A stretch of DNA of 64,000 bases from Siderastrea siderea (Eukaryota > Cnidaria > Anthozoa > Scleractinia > Rhizangiidae): positions 769,501 to 833,500 of the forward strand of contig OZ034966.1 of NCBI GenBank assembly GCA_964030785.1. The letters are read 5' to 3'. The translations under genes were made by a program, and so were the position numbers. The notes below the pieces were generated by a model that saw only the letters and a list, made by a program, of their open reading frames with translations, was not told the DNA's origin and searched no databases. The first letter of the stretch is position 1. The number at the start of each line of letters is the position of its first letter. This document shows, piece by piece, positions 27,018 through 38,141 of this stretch.

Positions 27018-29147
27018 CTAAGCTACGGAAGCTTCAAAGGGACATTGAACTTTATGAAAAATGGAAGTTTTTTTTTTAGAAAATGGAAGTTGAAGTTGTG
27101 AAAATGGAAGTTTGGTTTTTGGAAAAAGGAAGTTGAAGTTGTGAAAATGGAAGTTTGTTTTTTAAAAAATAGAAGTTGAAGTTGTAAAAATGGAAGTTTG
27201 TTTTTTGAAAAATGGAAGTTGAAGTTGTAAAAATGGAAGTTTGTTTTTGAAAAATGGAAGTTGAAGTTGTAAAAATGGAAGTTTGTTTTTTGAAAAATGG
27301 AAGTTGAAGTTGTAAAAATGGAAGTTTGTTTTTTGAAAATGGAAGTTGAAGTTGTAAAAATGGCAGTTGAAGTTGTAAAAATGGAAGTTTGTTTTTTGAA
27401 AAATGGAAGTTGAAGTTGTAAAAATGGAAGTATGTTTTTTGAAAAATGGAAGTTGAAGTTGTAAAAAGAGAAGTTTGTTTGACCTATCCCATGAACCAAT
27501 ACGGGTCTCATAGATCGTTATGATGCTCAAAATGGATTCCAAAGTCTTGTTTGCTTCTCTTGTACTTTTACTCAGTGTAATTACCTTCTCCAAAGGTGTC
27601 CTACCACCGTACACTCCTTCCGTGAGTGTTAACTTTGAAACAACCTCTCGTATCCTTTGAAGAGGCAATACGGCGAGTCTGAAGCAAATTAAGAGCTATT
27701 TGTAACTTCAGTTGGCGTGGTTTCTAATACGTTAAATATCACAGATATAAATCGACACAGGACAAATGACCGCCGCAATGATCTGCTCACGTGAGCGGTA
27801 TGTTATGGATTGATGTGTTCGCCAGACTTAATTCCTATTTTCACGAGACCTTAGTAATCAACGACACAAAAAGCCGAGCTCTCAACTATACTTTTGTTAC
27901 TGGCGACTTAACCTAATTTCCTGATTTGCTCAGTTCTCGCCCGGTTGCACCAGTGTCGAATTATTTCCATTTTTACAACTTCAACTGCTATTTTTACAAC
28001 TTCAACTTCCATTTTCAAAAAACAAACTTCCATTTTTACAACTTCAACTTCCATTTTTCAAAAAACAAACTTCCATTTTTACAACTTCAACTTCCATTTT
28101 TCAAAAAACAAACTTCCATTTTTACAACTTTAACTTCCATTTTTCAAAAAACAAACTTCCATTTTCACAACTTCAACTTCCATTTTTCAAAAAACAACTT
28201 CCATTTTTACAACTTCAACTTCCTTTTTTCAAAAAACAAACTTCCATTTTCACAACTTCAACTTCCATTTTTCAAAAAACAAACTTCCATTTTTACAACT
28301 TCAACTTCCATTTTTCAAAAAACAAACTTCCATTTTTACAACTTTAACTTCCATTTTTCAAAAAACAAGCTTCCATTTTCACAACTTCAACTTCCATTTT
28401 TCAAAAAATAAACTTCCATTTTTACAACTTCAACTTCCATTTTTCAAAAAACAAACTTCCATTTTTACAACTTCAACTTCCATTTTTCAAAAAACAAACT
28501 TCCATTTTCACAACTTCAATTTCCATTTTTGAAAAAACAAACTTCCATTTTCACAACTACAACTTCCATTTTTCAAAACACAAACTTCCATTTTCACAAC
28601 TTTAACTTCCATTTTTCAAAAAACAAACTTCCATTTTCACAACTTCAACTTCCATTTTTCAAAAAACAACTTCCATTTTTACAACTTCAACTTCCTTTTT
28701 TCAAAAAACAAAGTTCCATTTTTACAACTTCAACTTCCATCTTTCAAAAAACAAAGTTCCATTTTTACAACTTCAACTTCCATTTTTCAAAAAACAAACT
28801 TCCATTTTTACAACTTCAACTTCCATTTTTCAAAAAACAAACTTCCATTTTTACAACTTCAACTTCTATTTTTCAAAAAACAAACTTCCATTTTCACAAC
28901 TTCAACTTCCATTTTTCAAAAAACAAACTTCCATTTTTACAACTTCAACTTCCATTTTTCAAAAAAAACTTCCATTTTTACAACTTCAACTTCCATTTTT
29001 CCAAAAACAAGCTTCCATTTTCACAACTTCAACTTCCATTTTTCAAAAAACAAACTTCCATTTTCGCAACTTCAACTTCCATTTTCTAAAAAAAGAACTT
29101 CCATTTTTCATAAAGTTCAATGTCCCTTTGAAGCTTCCGTACTAAGC
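27018..29147. mobile_element. foldback transposon with minisatellite TIRs and 6-bp TSD
   Basis: The element spans 27,024-29,141. Perfect outer ends TACGGAAGCTTCAAAGGG and their complement are flanked by the direct repeat CTAAGC (27,018-27,023 and 29,142-29,147). Each arm is built of roughly 36-bp tandem units (AACTTCAACTTCCATTTTT...AAACAAACTTCC), about 450 bp on the left and 1.15 kb on the right, in opposite orientation. The centre (27,480-27,955) is unrelated and may be captured sequence. Long open frames in the arms are repeat artefacts. Confidence 0.85.
27480..27955 (-). other. unique core of the foldback element, possible captured gene fragment
   Basis: The minus strand at about 27,500-27,668 is open without repeats and reads IREVVSKLTLTEGVYGGRTP and similar. 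It has no recognised domain. It could be a captured exon or chance. Confidence 0.3.
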
Positions 29148-30557
29148 AGGGCTGCGCTAAGGTAGTAATTTCTGTACTTATCTCTTTGCACGTGACACCG
29201 CGTCTCGATGGAGATAAACACCGGTATTTTTTCGGGAAAATATGTTCGGACCGGCGCAAAAACTATGGTATAAACTTCGAGGCCGATCTTGTCAGCTTCC
29301 GGTCACTGCGCAGTTCCGATTATGTCAGCTCTTACTATCGATTGCCGTAATTTCCAGCCGATTATTGGGTAATCTGTTAATTTTTGAACAAATTTAAACA
29401 ACAGTTGCTACTGGACAGGAGGAAGGTGCGGGTTACATGGCAATTTTTAAATATTATTGTGCAAATACCAGTGCCACAGACTTAAAATCAATTTTGATTT
29501 AAAGTAACTGGTAACAGTAGTCTGTCATGGTATAAAGAAACTGTAAGTGTAACACTGTGTATGTGCGAATGCACAGACGAATCTGGGTTTCCACTTTTGT
29601 TGTACAAACATGAGGTGTTTACTCTCATAAATAAAACATGAAAGTATAAGGCATAGACAGCTTGTGTAGACAGTATACCGGGTAGTCATTAAGTGTATCA
29701 TAAAAGTAAACAAAGACGACAAAGGCTACTGCTGATCCGATGCAGACGAGAGTCACAAAAATTGAAAATAAAGTTACAACGCCGGTCTTTACGAACATAA
29801 ATAACTTCGCTTTCAAATATGATAACGAATTTCAACATTTAATTTCTGCCTACCTTTTCAAGTTGATACGCCTGATTTGTTCTGAAACAGAAGCAAAACC
29901 CTAAACCTAAACCAAGCTTTCAAAATTCAAAAGTTATAGGTCTCTATTAGAATGCTTTGTTGTTTAATAATCTTGCGTTCGCTTTGAGATGTTTTGAGCG
30001 TTGCGTTACATTTCGAAGGTTCAAATTACAAGCGCTGTCACCACGGTATGAAAATTTGTTCAACACGCTTTGAACTATAAATAATGGTATCTAAATCCAA
30101 GATGATACTCTAATTCCTTGAGCACCAGTGTAACTTGGATTTAATATTAGTTTCATTCAAGTTTTTTCAGTTTTAAGAATAGCTATCAACAAGCCCCTCA
30201 ATTTCCGATATTACCTTGAAATGGTTTCATGTTAATACACACGCAATAATGCCACTGCTGTGGAAATTTGTAATTTCGCTAAGTAAACACAGGACTACAA
30301 CGCGGAACACTTCAAAACCCGGGGATCGTACTCCCATAGTATAAGCTGGCGGCACAACCCCTTCCAACATCTCACAGAATAACCTCCCTCCCCCGGCCTC
30401 AGAGAGACAAACTTCTCGCGCGGTTTCGCCGTTGATTTTTTAGGTTACAACATTAGCCATGTGACGTCTCTAACGTGACGTTATTGGCTAAAAACGGATG
30501 GTCGCGATCGTCGCCTGGAATTCCCTGTCACATCCGGGAATTAAACTTGCTAGAACA
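29148..30557. other. host intronic/intergenic DNA, nothing recognised
   Basis: AT-rich sequence without supported exons or repeats. Short leftward frames near 29.5-29.8 kb lack any recognisable domain. Confidence 0.5.
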
Positions 30558-32109
30558 AAGGAGGCTGGGAACAGTTTTTTCGGGCCTTGGACTGTATCGT
30601 TTGAAATCAAAATCTTGCATAGAAGACAAACTTCGATTTGCTTGATACTAAACCATCTTTTCGACATATAACCAAAGTTTAGTTTTTCATTGGTTTCTTA
30701 GCAACAGCTGTCACCCTAGCAACGATAATGGACAGCCCCTTATTTTAGATAATGTCGACTATCTAAAAATCCAACAGATACTTTATGACGAAATCTTTTA
30801 TCAATTTAAAAGAAAAATCTGTAAGTCAGTTTAGCAAATATTGCTATTTATGTAAATTACGAACTTTTTTATTGATTTGTGCTTCATTTTAGCACTTTTT
30901 AAATATAAATATCTTAAAATCGCTGCCACCTAGGAAGCTCAATGTACATTAAGAATGTTTTGCTATCATAAAAGATTTTTAAGTGAAAAGAGAAAGTGTT
31001 AAGTTTTATTTTTCTTGAAATATTGGAGAAAATTGCAGGAATGACCAAAATCAAACAGTAAAAAACGATTAATGATTTTATGCTAGAGACGTTAATGTCG
31101 TCTTAGACGTTGATATCGTCTCGAGATGACATTAACGTCTAGTATAAAAACGGAATATAAGTCAGACGACTTTAACGTCTGACGACATTAACGTCTTCTG
31201 TTAAGTGCGACTGAACGTCGCACTTCAGCAGACGACTTTAACGTCTCAGGCGTTAAAGTCGTCTAGTATAAAAACGAGACGACCTTAACAGAGACGAATT
31301 TAGCCCTAAATCGCTTTATCGTTCCAATTTAGGTAGCCGTTTCTCCACCACGGATAATCCCTCTGTTCATCTCCACTTTTTCCCTTCCTTTCTCTCTTTT
31401 TGGCCACGACACGCCAGCCAAGTGCTTTTTCCGAAAAACCGCTCCCTTGACTGATTTTACCTTTTTAAAAACATTTCCGTTTCAATGTATTTTATTTCTC
31501 GAAGATGTCAAGAACAAGACTTCAGAGCGAAGCAAGGAAACTCGGCTTCGCCATGTTTACATATAGGTGGGTTTGTTGTTTTGCGCACTTTTATTGATTT
31601 GCCGCCGAGTTTAGTCGTGTCTAGTGTCTTTCGAGAATAGAACCCAGTCTTTTTCAGAGAAAACCCTTTTTTTTTTTCTATTTGGTTGTCTCCTTTAATG
31701 CGTCCCGTTTTTATACCAGACGGCATAAGTGTCTGAGACGTGAAATACGTCTAGACGACACAAGAGATCCTCTCTTGGACGACTTTAACGTCTCTAGCAT
31801 AAAAACGGCCATTTACTTGAAAACGGTCTTACAGATTTTTCTCTAGTTTCGCATACAAGTTGTGTAGGTTGAGTGACTCAAATACTTCAAGTTTCGCGAT
31901 AAATTGTCTGATTGGATTTCGACATAGTCGACATTATTTAAAATGAGGGGCTGTCCATTACCATTGCTATGGTGATAGCTGTTGCTAGGAAACCAATAAA
32001 AAACTAAAGTTTGGTCATATGTCGAATAGATGAGGTAGTATCAAGGAAATCAAAGTTTGTCAAAAGATACACTCCAAGGCTAAAACAACAAACTGTTCCG
32101 AGCCTCCTT
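30558..32109. mobile_element. non-autonomous DNA transposon with about 200-bp TIRs and a nested insertion
   Basis: Ends AAGGAGGCT.GGAACAGTTT are inverted, and the similarity continues for about 210 bp on each side, including GGACAGCCCCT and AATGTCGACTAT. Inside, 31,077-31,806 is bounded by inverted copies of TTATGCTAGAGACGTTAA and holds many AGACGACTTTAACGTCT-type dyads. That is probably a second, nested MITE. No transposase is seen. Confidence 0.7.
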
Positions 32110-34072
32110 AAATTAAGCCATGTGGCGGATTTATAGGATTTGAACAACTGAAATTATCGGATCGCTGTGGTTTTTTCTGCTAAAAAACAGCTTCCAAATC
32201 ACCGTTTTTGTATGGAGAAGACCGCTTTGAGGAATTTCATGAAATGATTAAGGCCAAAAGTAGCGGAAAATGCGAAGGATACCAGTGGACATCTTACATT
32301 GTATGCCTTCAAAAGCATGACAGTCTTTTAAACTAAGGAATATTACAGAAACTGGGGTTTTGTTATCCTTTGAAGACTTTGAATTTAGCCTGAGCCCATG
32401 AGGGGAGGTCTGCCCGAAGAGAAAACTCAGAAAACTTTTTTTTCAAAGTCGTAAGAATTTTTTCAAGAAACGAGCTGCCATTTTTTTGTTTCTCAAACTT
32501 ATTTCCAGTACTGCACGGCTCTTTCGTTGTGTTTACTTCATGTATGCTTCATATAGTAACGTCTCGGAAAAACACGACACAACACTAACCCCTCCCGGAC
32601 GGGTTTTTTTCGTTGTTGTTGTTGTTGACATTGGACGCGACAAAACGTACTTTAAGAATCCTACGGTTTGAGCTCAGTTCCTGTCATTGTTTTCTCTGAG
32701 GGGTCATTAATTTCTTTCTCGCGCGAGGGGATACATAGAGGATATTACAGGCGGCGCGAAGATATGATATGCGCTCGTTCGTAAAATATTGTTTTTTACC
32801 ACTCAAAAATAAAATTCATATCTTCAAGCCGCCGTGTAGTTTTCTTTTTATTATATAGAGAAGAGTGTTTTTGTACAAACAACAGTGTAAAAGCTGGAAT
32901 GACGTCATCGATATCCTCACTAGTGAGGATATGGAAATTATGCCACTCGAGTCCCGGATGTAGTTTCGTATGAAATTTACGAGTGGTCTATTTTCCACAA
33001 CAACAACAACAACAACAAGCTTTATTTGCATGACTATAACAAAGTAATACAGTATTGCAAAAGCCACTTAAATATAATTATATTGAATTACTTAATTAAA
33101 ATAACTAAAGAGATTACAACCATTTCTTATTTAATCATTTCTTTTTAACCATTCAGAGAGGTAGCCATTGTAACTAGTTTGTATCTCAGTTCAAAGCATG
33201 ACGAGATGAATGAAATTAATTGAATATTTATAAAATAATCAGTACAATTCATAAGATGTGACAGTAAGGTCTCAAAGCACTCTTGTCTATGTAATAAAAC
33301 AAGTTATATCGGTAGTAAAAAAAAATATGATGGGCAGACCTTTTTGGAATCGACCCCAGCTGTCCTTTACTAGACTCTTTCTTATTGACATACTTCTTTT
33401 GATCACCAGATTTTCTTGTTGTCATTTGCTGTGATATGGATGTTGTTCAGTCATAGTACGGAGAGTTACAGTAAGTGTTAAGCTTGTTTCTAGTCTCGGT
33501 AGTTTAAACATGTATGTTTAAATATATTATCATACACCGTCTGGCCGAAGGATAAAATCTCTATAACCAATTGCAAATATGGCAGCGAAACTTTCCAACA
33601 CGTGCAATGCCTTCCGTTATTATGCTATTTGCAAAGCCATGAGGAAATCTGTTAGCCCTCGGACATACAATTAATCTCATATCCCTACCTTGGTACAAGG
33701 AGGAGGTGGGGGGGGGGGGGTGGTAGCACGGTTGATGTACTCCACTTGTGTTTGTGTTGTGTTGAAATATTGTGAGAAGATTTTACCTAAAATAGATAGC
33801 CTGTAATGTAAGGCTTAATGTAATGTAATGGATTAATGTAATGCAAGATGAAATAGGATATTACTGGATGTGACACTGCTAGTGGCCAGTGACGTTATCC
33901 AAAATGGCAGTCAAGCTGACCATCATCCTACATTTCATTCAATGCAGAATTGCAGTTCATCAGCAATTACATTTTTTCATCCTAGACATGTAGAATGTCA
34001 CATAGACAAATGACATAATCAAACACTATGCTGGTTTTCCTCACCGAAGAAAGTTAGAAAACATGCATCATT
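32110..34072. other. host intronic DNA with small repeats
   Basis: No exon is supported. A 20-bp palindrome centred on ACTAGT lies near 32,911-32,936. CAA repeats followed by AAGCTTTATTTGCATGAC at 32,999-33,030 resemble a SINE/LINE tail in reverse. A poly-G run lies near 33,708-33,720. Confidence 0.45.
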
Positions 34073-34237
34073 ACCGTATTTACTCGATTAAGCGCCGCCC
34101 CCGATTAAGCGCCGCCCTCAATTAAGCACCGCGTAGGAGAGCAAAAATATTAAAGAGCGCCGCCCCCGAATAAGCGCCGCATCTGAAACACTAAAAATTT
34201 AAAGAGCGCCGCGGCGCTTACTCGAGTAAATGCGGTA
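34073..34237. mobile_element. short MITE with GCGCCGCC-rich ends
   Basis: About 165 bp has inverted ends ACCGTATTTACTCGATTAAG and ACCGCATTTACTCGAGTAAG (on the other strand), flanked by TA. The interior repeats AAGCGCCGCC. Such elements are widespread in animal genomes. Confidence 0.65.
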
Positions 34238-34490
34238 TTTTGAAAATGACTAGACTTCATATTACGTGTGACGTCATGTCTTGTAGCCACAACAAACGAA
34301 CCCGTCAAACTTTGCCAAAGTGTGTGTTAGGGATAAAAGTACAGCTAATAAAAATGGTAGGAGCTGATAGCATCTCTAGGGAAGATTGCATACAACTGCT
34401 TTGTTAATCCAAGGGTTAATCAGTTTGATTACGAATTGATTGTCTCATGCATTCAGTACAAAATTTCAATAGAGATTTCATTTGTTACAG

Positions 34491-34616
34491 AAGAGAGAAG
34501 TACATGTGGCTACAGTTCAGTAAATTTTAGGTATCGCATCGTTGGTGGAAAAATCTCCACGAAAGGAATGTGGCCCTGGCAGATTGGAATCTACAGAATC
34601 AACGACCACGGAAAAA
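34491..34616 (+). CDS. gene B exon: trypsin-like protease, activation site
   Basis: After a TTTGTTACAG acceptor the exon encodes a Cys (STCGYSS) and the zymogen cleavage site R-IVGG, then MWPWQIGIYR, the first strands of an S1 peptidase. Phase 1 in and 1 out. The donor is a weak GTACAA. Upstream exons of gene B were not recognised. Confidence 0.8.
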
Positions 34617-34673
34617 GTACAATTAAGAGTAATTCAGTCTTGAGTTTAGTACATGTAATCGCAGGAGGCCAAG

Positions 34674-34785
34674 TAGAATTAAGGATAAATTTTCCTTTGT
34701 ATTTTCAAAGTTTTTACAAAATTGCGCGACGAGGGCAATTTGTAAGAACTTTGAAAATACAAGCAAAAATTTATCCTTAATTCTA
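34674..34785. repeat. 112-bp foldback repeat in a gene B intron
   Basis: TAGAATTAAGGATAAATTTT and TTGTATTTTCAAAG pair with their complements around a short GCGCGACGAGG loop. It lies 58 bp past the exon donor. Confidence 0.75.
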
Positions 34786-35942
34786 CGATGACTTAGTGCG
34801 ATCACTTGTTTATAAGACAGAGGGCAAAATTTTCGTAGAACTTTCCATGCACGTCGAAACACAATCACCGGCCCCCAGAATGAAAGTACGCTGGTATACA
34901 ATTCACCACACAAGCAGTTTAACTGTTGCTCGGCGTACAGCACTAAAAAGACTGTCTATTATGCATATGTTCATCTTAAGAGATAAATACAATTCTAGTT
35001 CAATGACAACTGACACACGTAAACTTTATTTACCCGAGTTGCGAAGCTTCCTCTCGCTCGCTGAACCAAGGTTTTCTGCAGTTTTAAGACAAATAGCCAT
35101 TTGCTGTTTCTCGTAAAACGTTCAGGTTCATCTTTTGGAATTTCTCTTCGAGCTATGCATGACCCGATTTCCATACCATTTTTGCCAACCAACCCGGTTA
35201 AAAGTCAAACTCTGAAGAGATTTCCTTGTGTTGAACAGCTCAAAATCAAGACGCTTACAAAATGCAAATGGCGCGCTCTCGCGCTCAGCCAATCAAATGC
35301 GAGTAATTTTGGCGCTTGGCCAATCAGGAGTCAGTAAGTTTGCCCTCGTTTGAAAGTAAATAAAGAAATAATGCCCTCTTTCTCAACCAATCAGCAGTCA
35401 GTAATTTCGCTGTATATTTTTGCTCAATTGGCTTTAAAGGCTCAAAGATTTCAAACAAAGTTTTGTTGTTAAGGTACATGTATTGTGATATCAAACAAGA
35501 CCACGGATTCATTCCGTAGGCGGCACACTTCCAGCCAGAATTTCAGAAAACCACTAAATTTATTAATTACCAAAAAGCAATAGAAAAAAGCTGCAAGGAT
35601 ACAGAGCTGTAATAGCCAGAAAAAAGGTTAAATTATTTATCATTTGCGATCAAAAAATCAATGTTTGAAAAAGAGGTCTGTGGAGATGTATTGGTTTCAT
35701 GAAAACGCCAAAGTTCATAAACACTGAAATGACCTGCCAAATTGTTGCCATATAAACGTTAGCAATGTTCATAGTTTGGTGGTATTTGCTTGGATATTGA
35801 TGAAAGTGATAAACGTGGCACACTCCATCCCCCAGGCTGAATGGGGGGCAAGGTAACAAAATTAGAGGACTCTTAGAGCCTACGTTGTAAGCAAGATTGT
35901 TGCTTAAGTGATCCACTAACAACCACGATGTTCTCTCTTTAG

Positions 35943-36042
35943 ACTTTATCTTATGTGGTGGTGCACTTATATCTCGTGACTGGGTTTTGACCGCTGCACA
36001 CTGCTTCTATCAGAACAAGGCATTCAATGGGAATACAAGTCT
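35943..36042 (+). CDS. gene B exon: catalytic histidine of the serine protease
   Basis: The exon encodes LCGGALISRDWVLTAAHCFY, the S1 block with the catalytic His. It runs from a CTCTCTTTAG acceptor (phase 1) to a GTAAGT donor (phase 2). The following intron is 21,962 bp long and contains element 2; the exon at 58,005 begins in the required phase. Confidence 0.9.
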
Positions 36043-37884
36043 GTAAGTTTTGATTCTTTTATTTCAACTGCAGTTCATTATTCACCCTTTAATGAGTCAA
36101 CATTCCTAATCTGTTTCACGCTTCTTTTGCTCGTAAACTCTTCCTTTCCCTTCCCTACTCTTGGCTTAAAATCAGGAGAAAGAAGAGAAACATTTAAAAC
36201 CATAACACATAAAAATATATCGTTGCATTGAACGCAATGCAATATAAAGAAGTCCAAGCACTTATAATTAAATCTTTGTTAATCATCTTGGCCAAGATTA
36301 AAAGGCAATTTTAATAGGGTGTGGGAAGAATGCGAGTTGTGGAGTTGCGAGTTGCGAGTTGCGAGTAACGAGTTACGAGTTGCGAGTTGCGAGTTGCGAG
36401 TTGCGAGTTGCGAGTTGCGAGTTGCGAGTTGCGAGTTGCGAGTTGCGAGTTGCGAGTTGCGAGTTGCGAGTTGCGAGTTGCGAGTTGCGAGTTGCGAGTT
36501 GCGAGTTGCGAGTTGCGAGTTGCGAGTTGCGAGTTGCGGGATGCGAGTTGCGAGTTGCGAGTTGCGAGTTGCGAGTTGCGAGTTGCGAGTTGCGAGTTGC
36601 GCGTTGCCAGTTGCCAGTTGCCAGTTGCCAGTTGCCAGTTGCCAGCGGCGAGTTGCCAGTTGCGATGGAAAATGGTGTAGATTCCTCATCAGTATTCGCA
36701 AAATTGTAGATAATGTTCTTGGGAAAAGTATCATATCCTTTTTTGTCTTATTATTAAGACGAATTTTTTCTCAGTTTCTCTCCGAATTTTTTTTTTACAT
36801 TTCAAGCTCCTCCTTTTCTTTCTCCCCCTTTTTTCTTTAACTATATGTTTGCGCTACTCGCGGTTTAACGAATGCGTGGGAGAATGTGTTGTGCTGTGCT
36901 TTTAGGCAATGTTGGTCAAGTTACTTTTTTTGCCGGGTTCTCAACTGAACCTATCGCATGGATTACAAAGTAAATGGAAACAGTGACACATTTTCCAATT
37001 TTTGACATACACAAGGACGCTCAACTCAATCGAAACCTGTATCTTCGACTTGACCTCAAAACATGTTTTGCTGTTAAATTACTGACAGCGTAACAAAGTT
37101 AATCAATCGGAGACGCACTCCGCTAAAAGGACGATAGTCGAGTACAAACAAAAAAGTTCCTTGCAACTTTGGTAAACAAAAACGATGCAAAAACTTGAAC
37201 AACGTTTAGTAAACGTCACAATTTGGTAAAATCAATTCATAAGCGGTCCACCTTAAGCGAAACCCCAACCGCTCAGGAAAACAATCACAATGTTCTCTTT
37301 CATAGTGGGTCATAGCCAGTTCAACCATGTATGAGAAAAAAAGGTTGGAATTGGTTTACACCAAGGCAAAACCTGTTTCATGTTCAACGTAAGTTATTTC
37401 CAAAAACGCAACCGCCCCTGACAAACAATTACATTTAAACAAATACACTGAAGTAAACAACGGGAAATCGCACGGAAGTTCGTGTAGTCAGCACAAGAAA
37501 ACAAAACAAAAACAAAACAAAAACAAAACCCTATGACTGTAGTCAGGAGGTTATGGGCTCTCGTCGTAGTTTATGAGAAAATATGAAACTACAAGCGAAA
37601 GTGACATTTGTTGAATTTCTAATTCAAAAATCTAAGATGTAATTTCGTCAGAATTAACGTTCACCCAGTGCACTTCACAAGATTTCCGTTGTGGTGAATG
37701 CTTTAGATATGCATCGTTCAGGCAAAGGCGAAATTTGGCTAATGCAGGGTTCGACATCTCCGCTAGCCCGGTCGCCCGAGGCTAGTTAAACGAGTAGAAA
37801 ATTTCTTGTTGATTATCTTTTAATGTACCGTTAAAACTCATTCCACTGAAACTGCATTGTGAAGTTGCTAAAAGTATGTTATTC
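36043..37884. other. left part of the 22-kb gene B intron
   Basis: It contains the 7-bp satellite at 36,335-36,665 and otherwise AT-rich sequence with CAAAA runs near 37,500. No exon is seen. Confidence 0.6.
36335..36665. repeat. 7-bp satellite (GAGTTGC)n
   Basis: More than 40 nearly perfect units of GAGTTGC change to CCAGTTG units at the right end. The open frames on both strands (for example ELRVASC repeats) are artefacts. Confidence 0.95.
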
Positions 37885-37890
37885 TAGCTG
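37885..37890. repeat. target-site duplication of element 2, left copy
   Basis: TAGCTG directly precedes the element; the same 6 bp follow it at 55,450-55,455. Six bp is the usual TSD of Polintons. Confidence 0.9.
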
Positions 37891-38141
37891 AGTAGTAATA
37901 AAAGCGTCAAACAAATACTACCTGATTGTGAGAGGTTTATTTAAGAATTTTAAAGCTCCCACCAATAACAAGCTCCTGCGTCGCATGTTATTGGTGGTAG
38001 TTTTAAAATTCTTAAATAAACCACTGACAATCAGGTAGTATTTGTTTGACGCTTTTACTACTACTCGTTTGATACCTTCTCGGAAAAAAAAAATACCAAT
38101 TGAACAAACGCAATATATTATGTATCTCCTTCCCCGATGGC
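37891..38141 (+). repeat. left TIR of element 2, itself a hairpin
   Basis: It matches 55,201-55,449 in reverse complement at about 97%. The outer 175 bp form an internal inverted repeat: arm 37,891-37,970, loop AGCTCCTGCGTCGCA (37,971-37,985), arm 37,986-38,065, with 75 of 80 positions paired. The inner end carries TATGTATCTCCTTCCCCG followed by ATGGC, the polB start codon. Confidence 0.95.

Noticed and set aside
27023..29089. Long Phe/Gln/Leu-rich open frames on both strands
   Set aside because: They are read-through of the 36-bp minisatellite arms of the foldback element, present on both strands without a start context.
31508..31726. Lys-rich 72-aa frame as a gene
   Set aside because: It lies inside a nested MITE-like TIR element and has no domain or start context.
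34436..34780. Single 114-aa gene
   Set aside because: Only 34,491-34,616 is exon; the rest is intron read-through, as shown by the acceptor, the phase and the S1 peptidase pattern.
36279..36840. Long open frames encoding ELRVASC or QLATRNS repeats
   Set aside because: They result from the 7-bp satellite, which is open in several frames on both strands.
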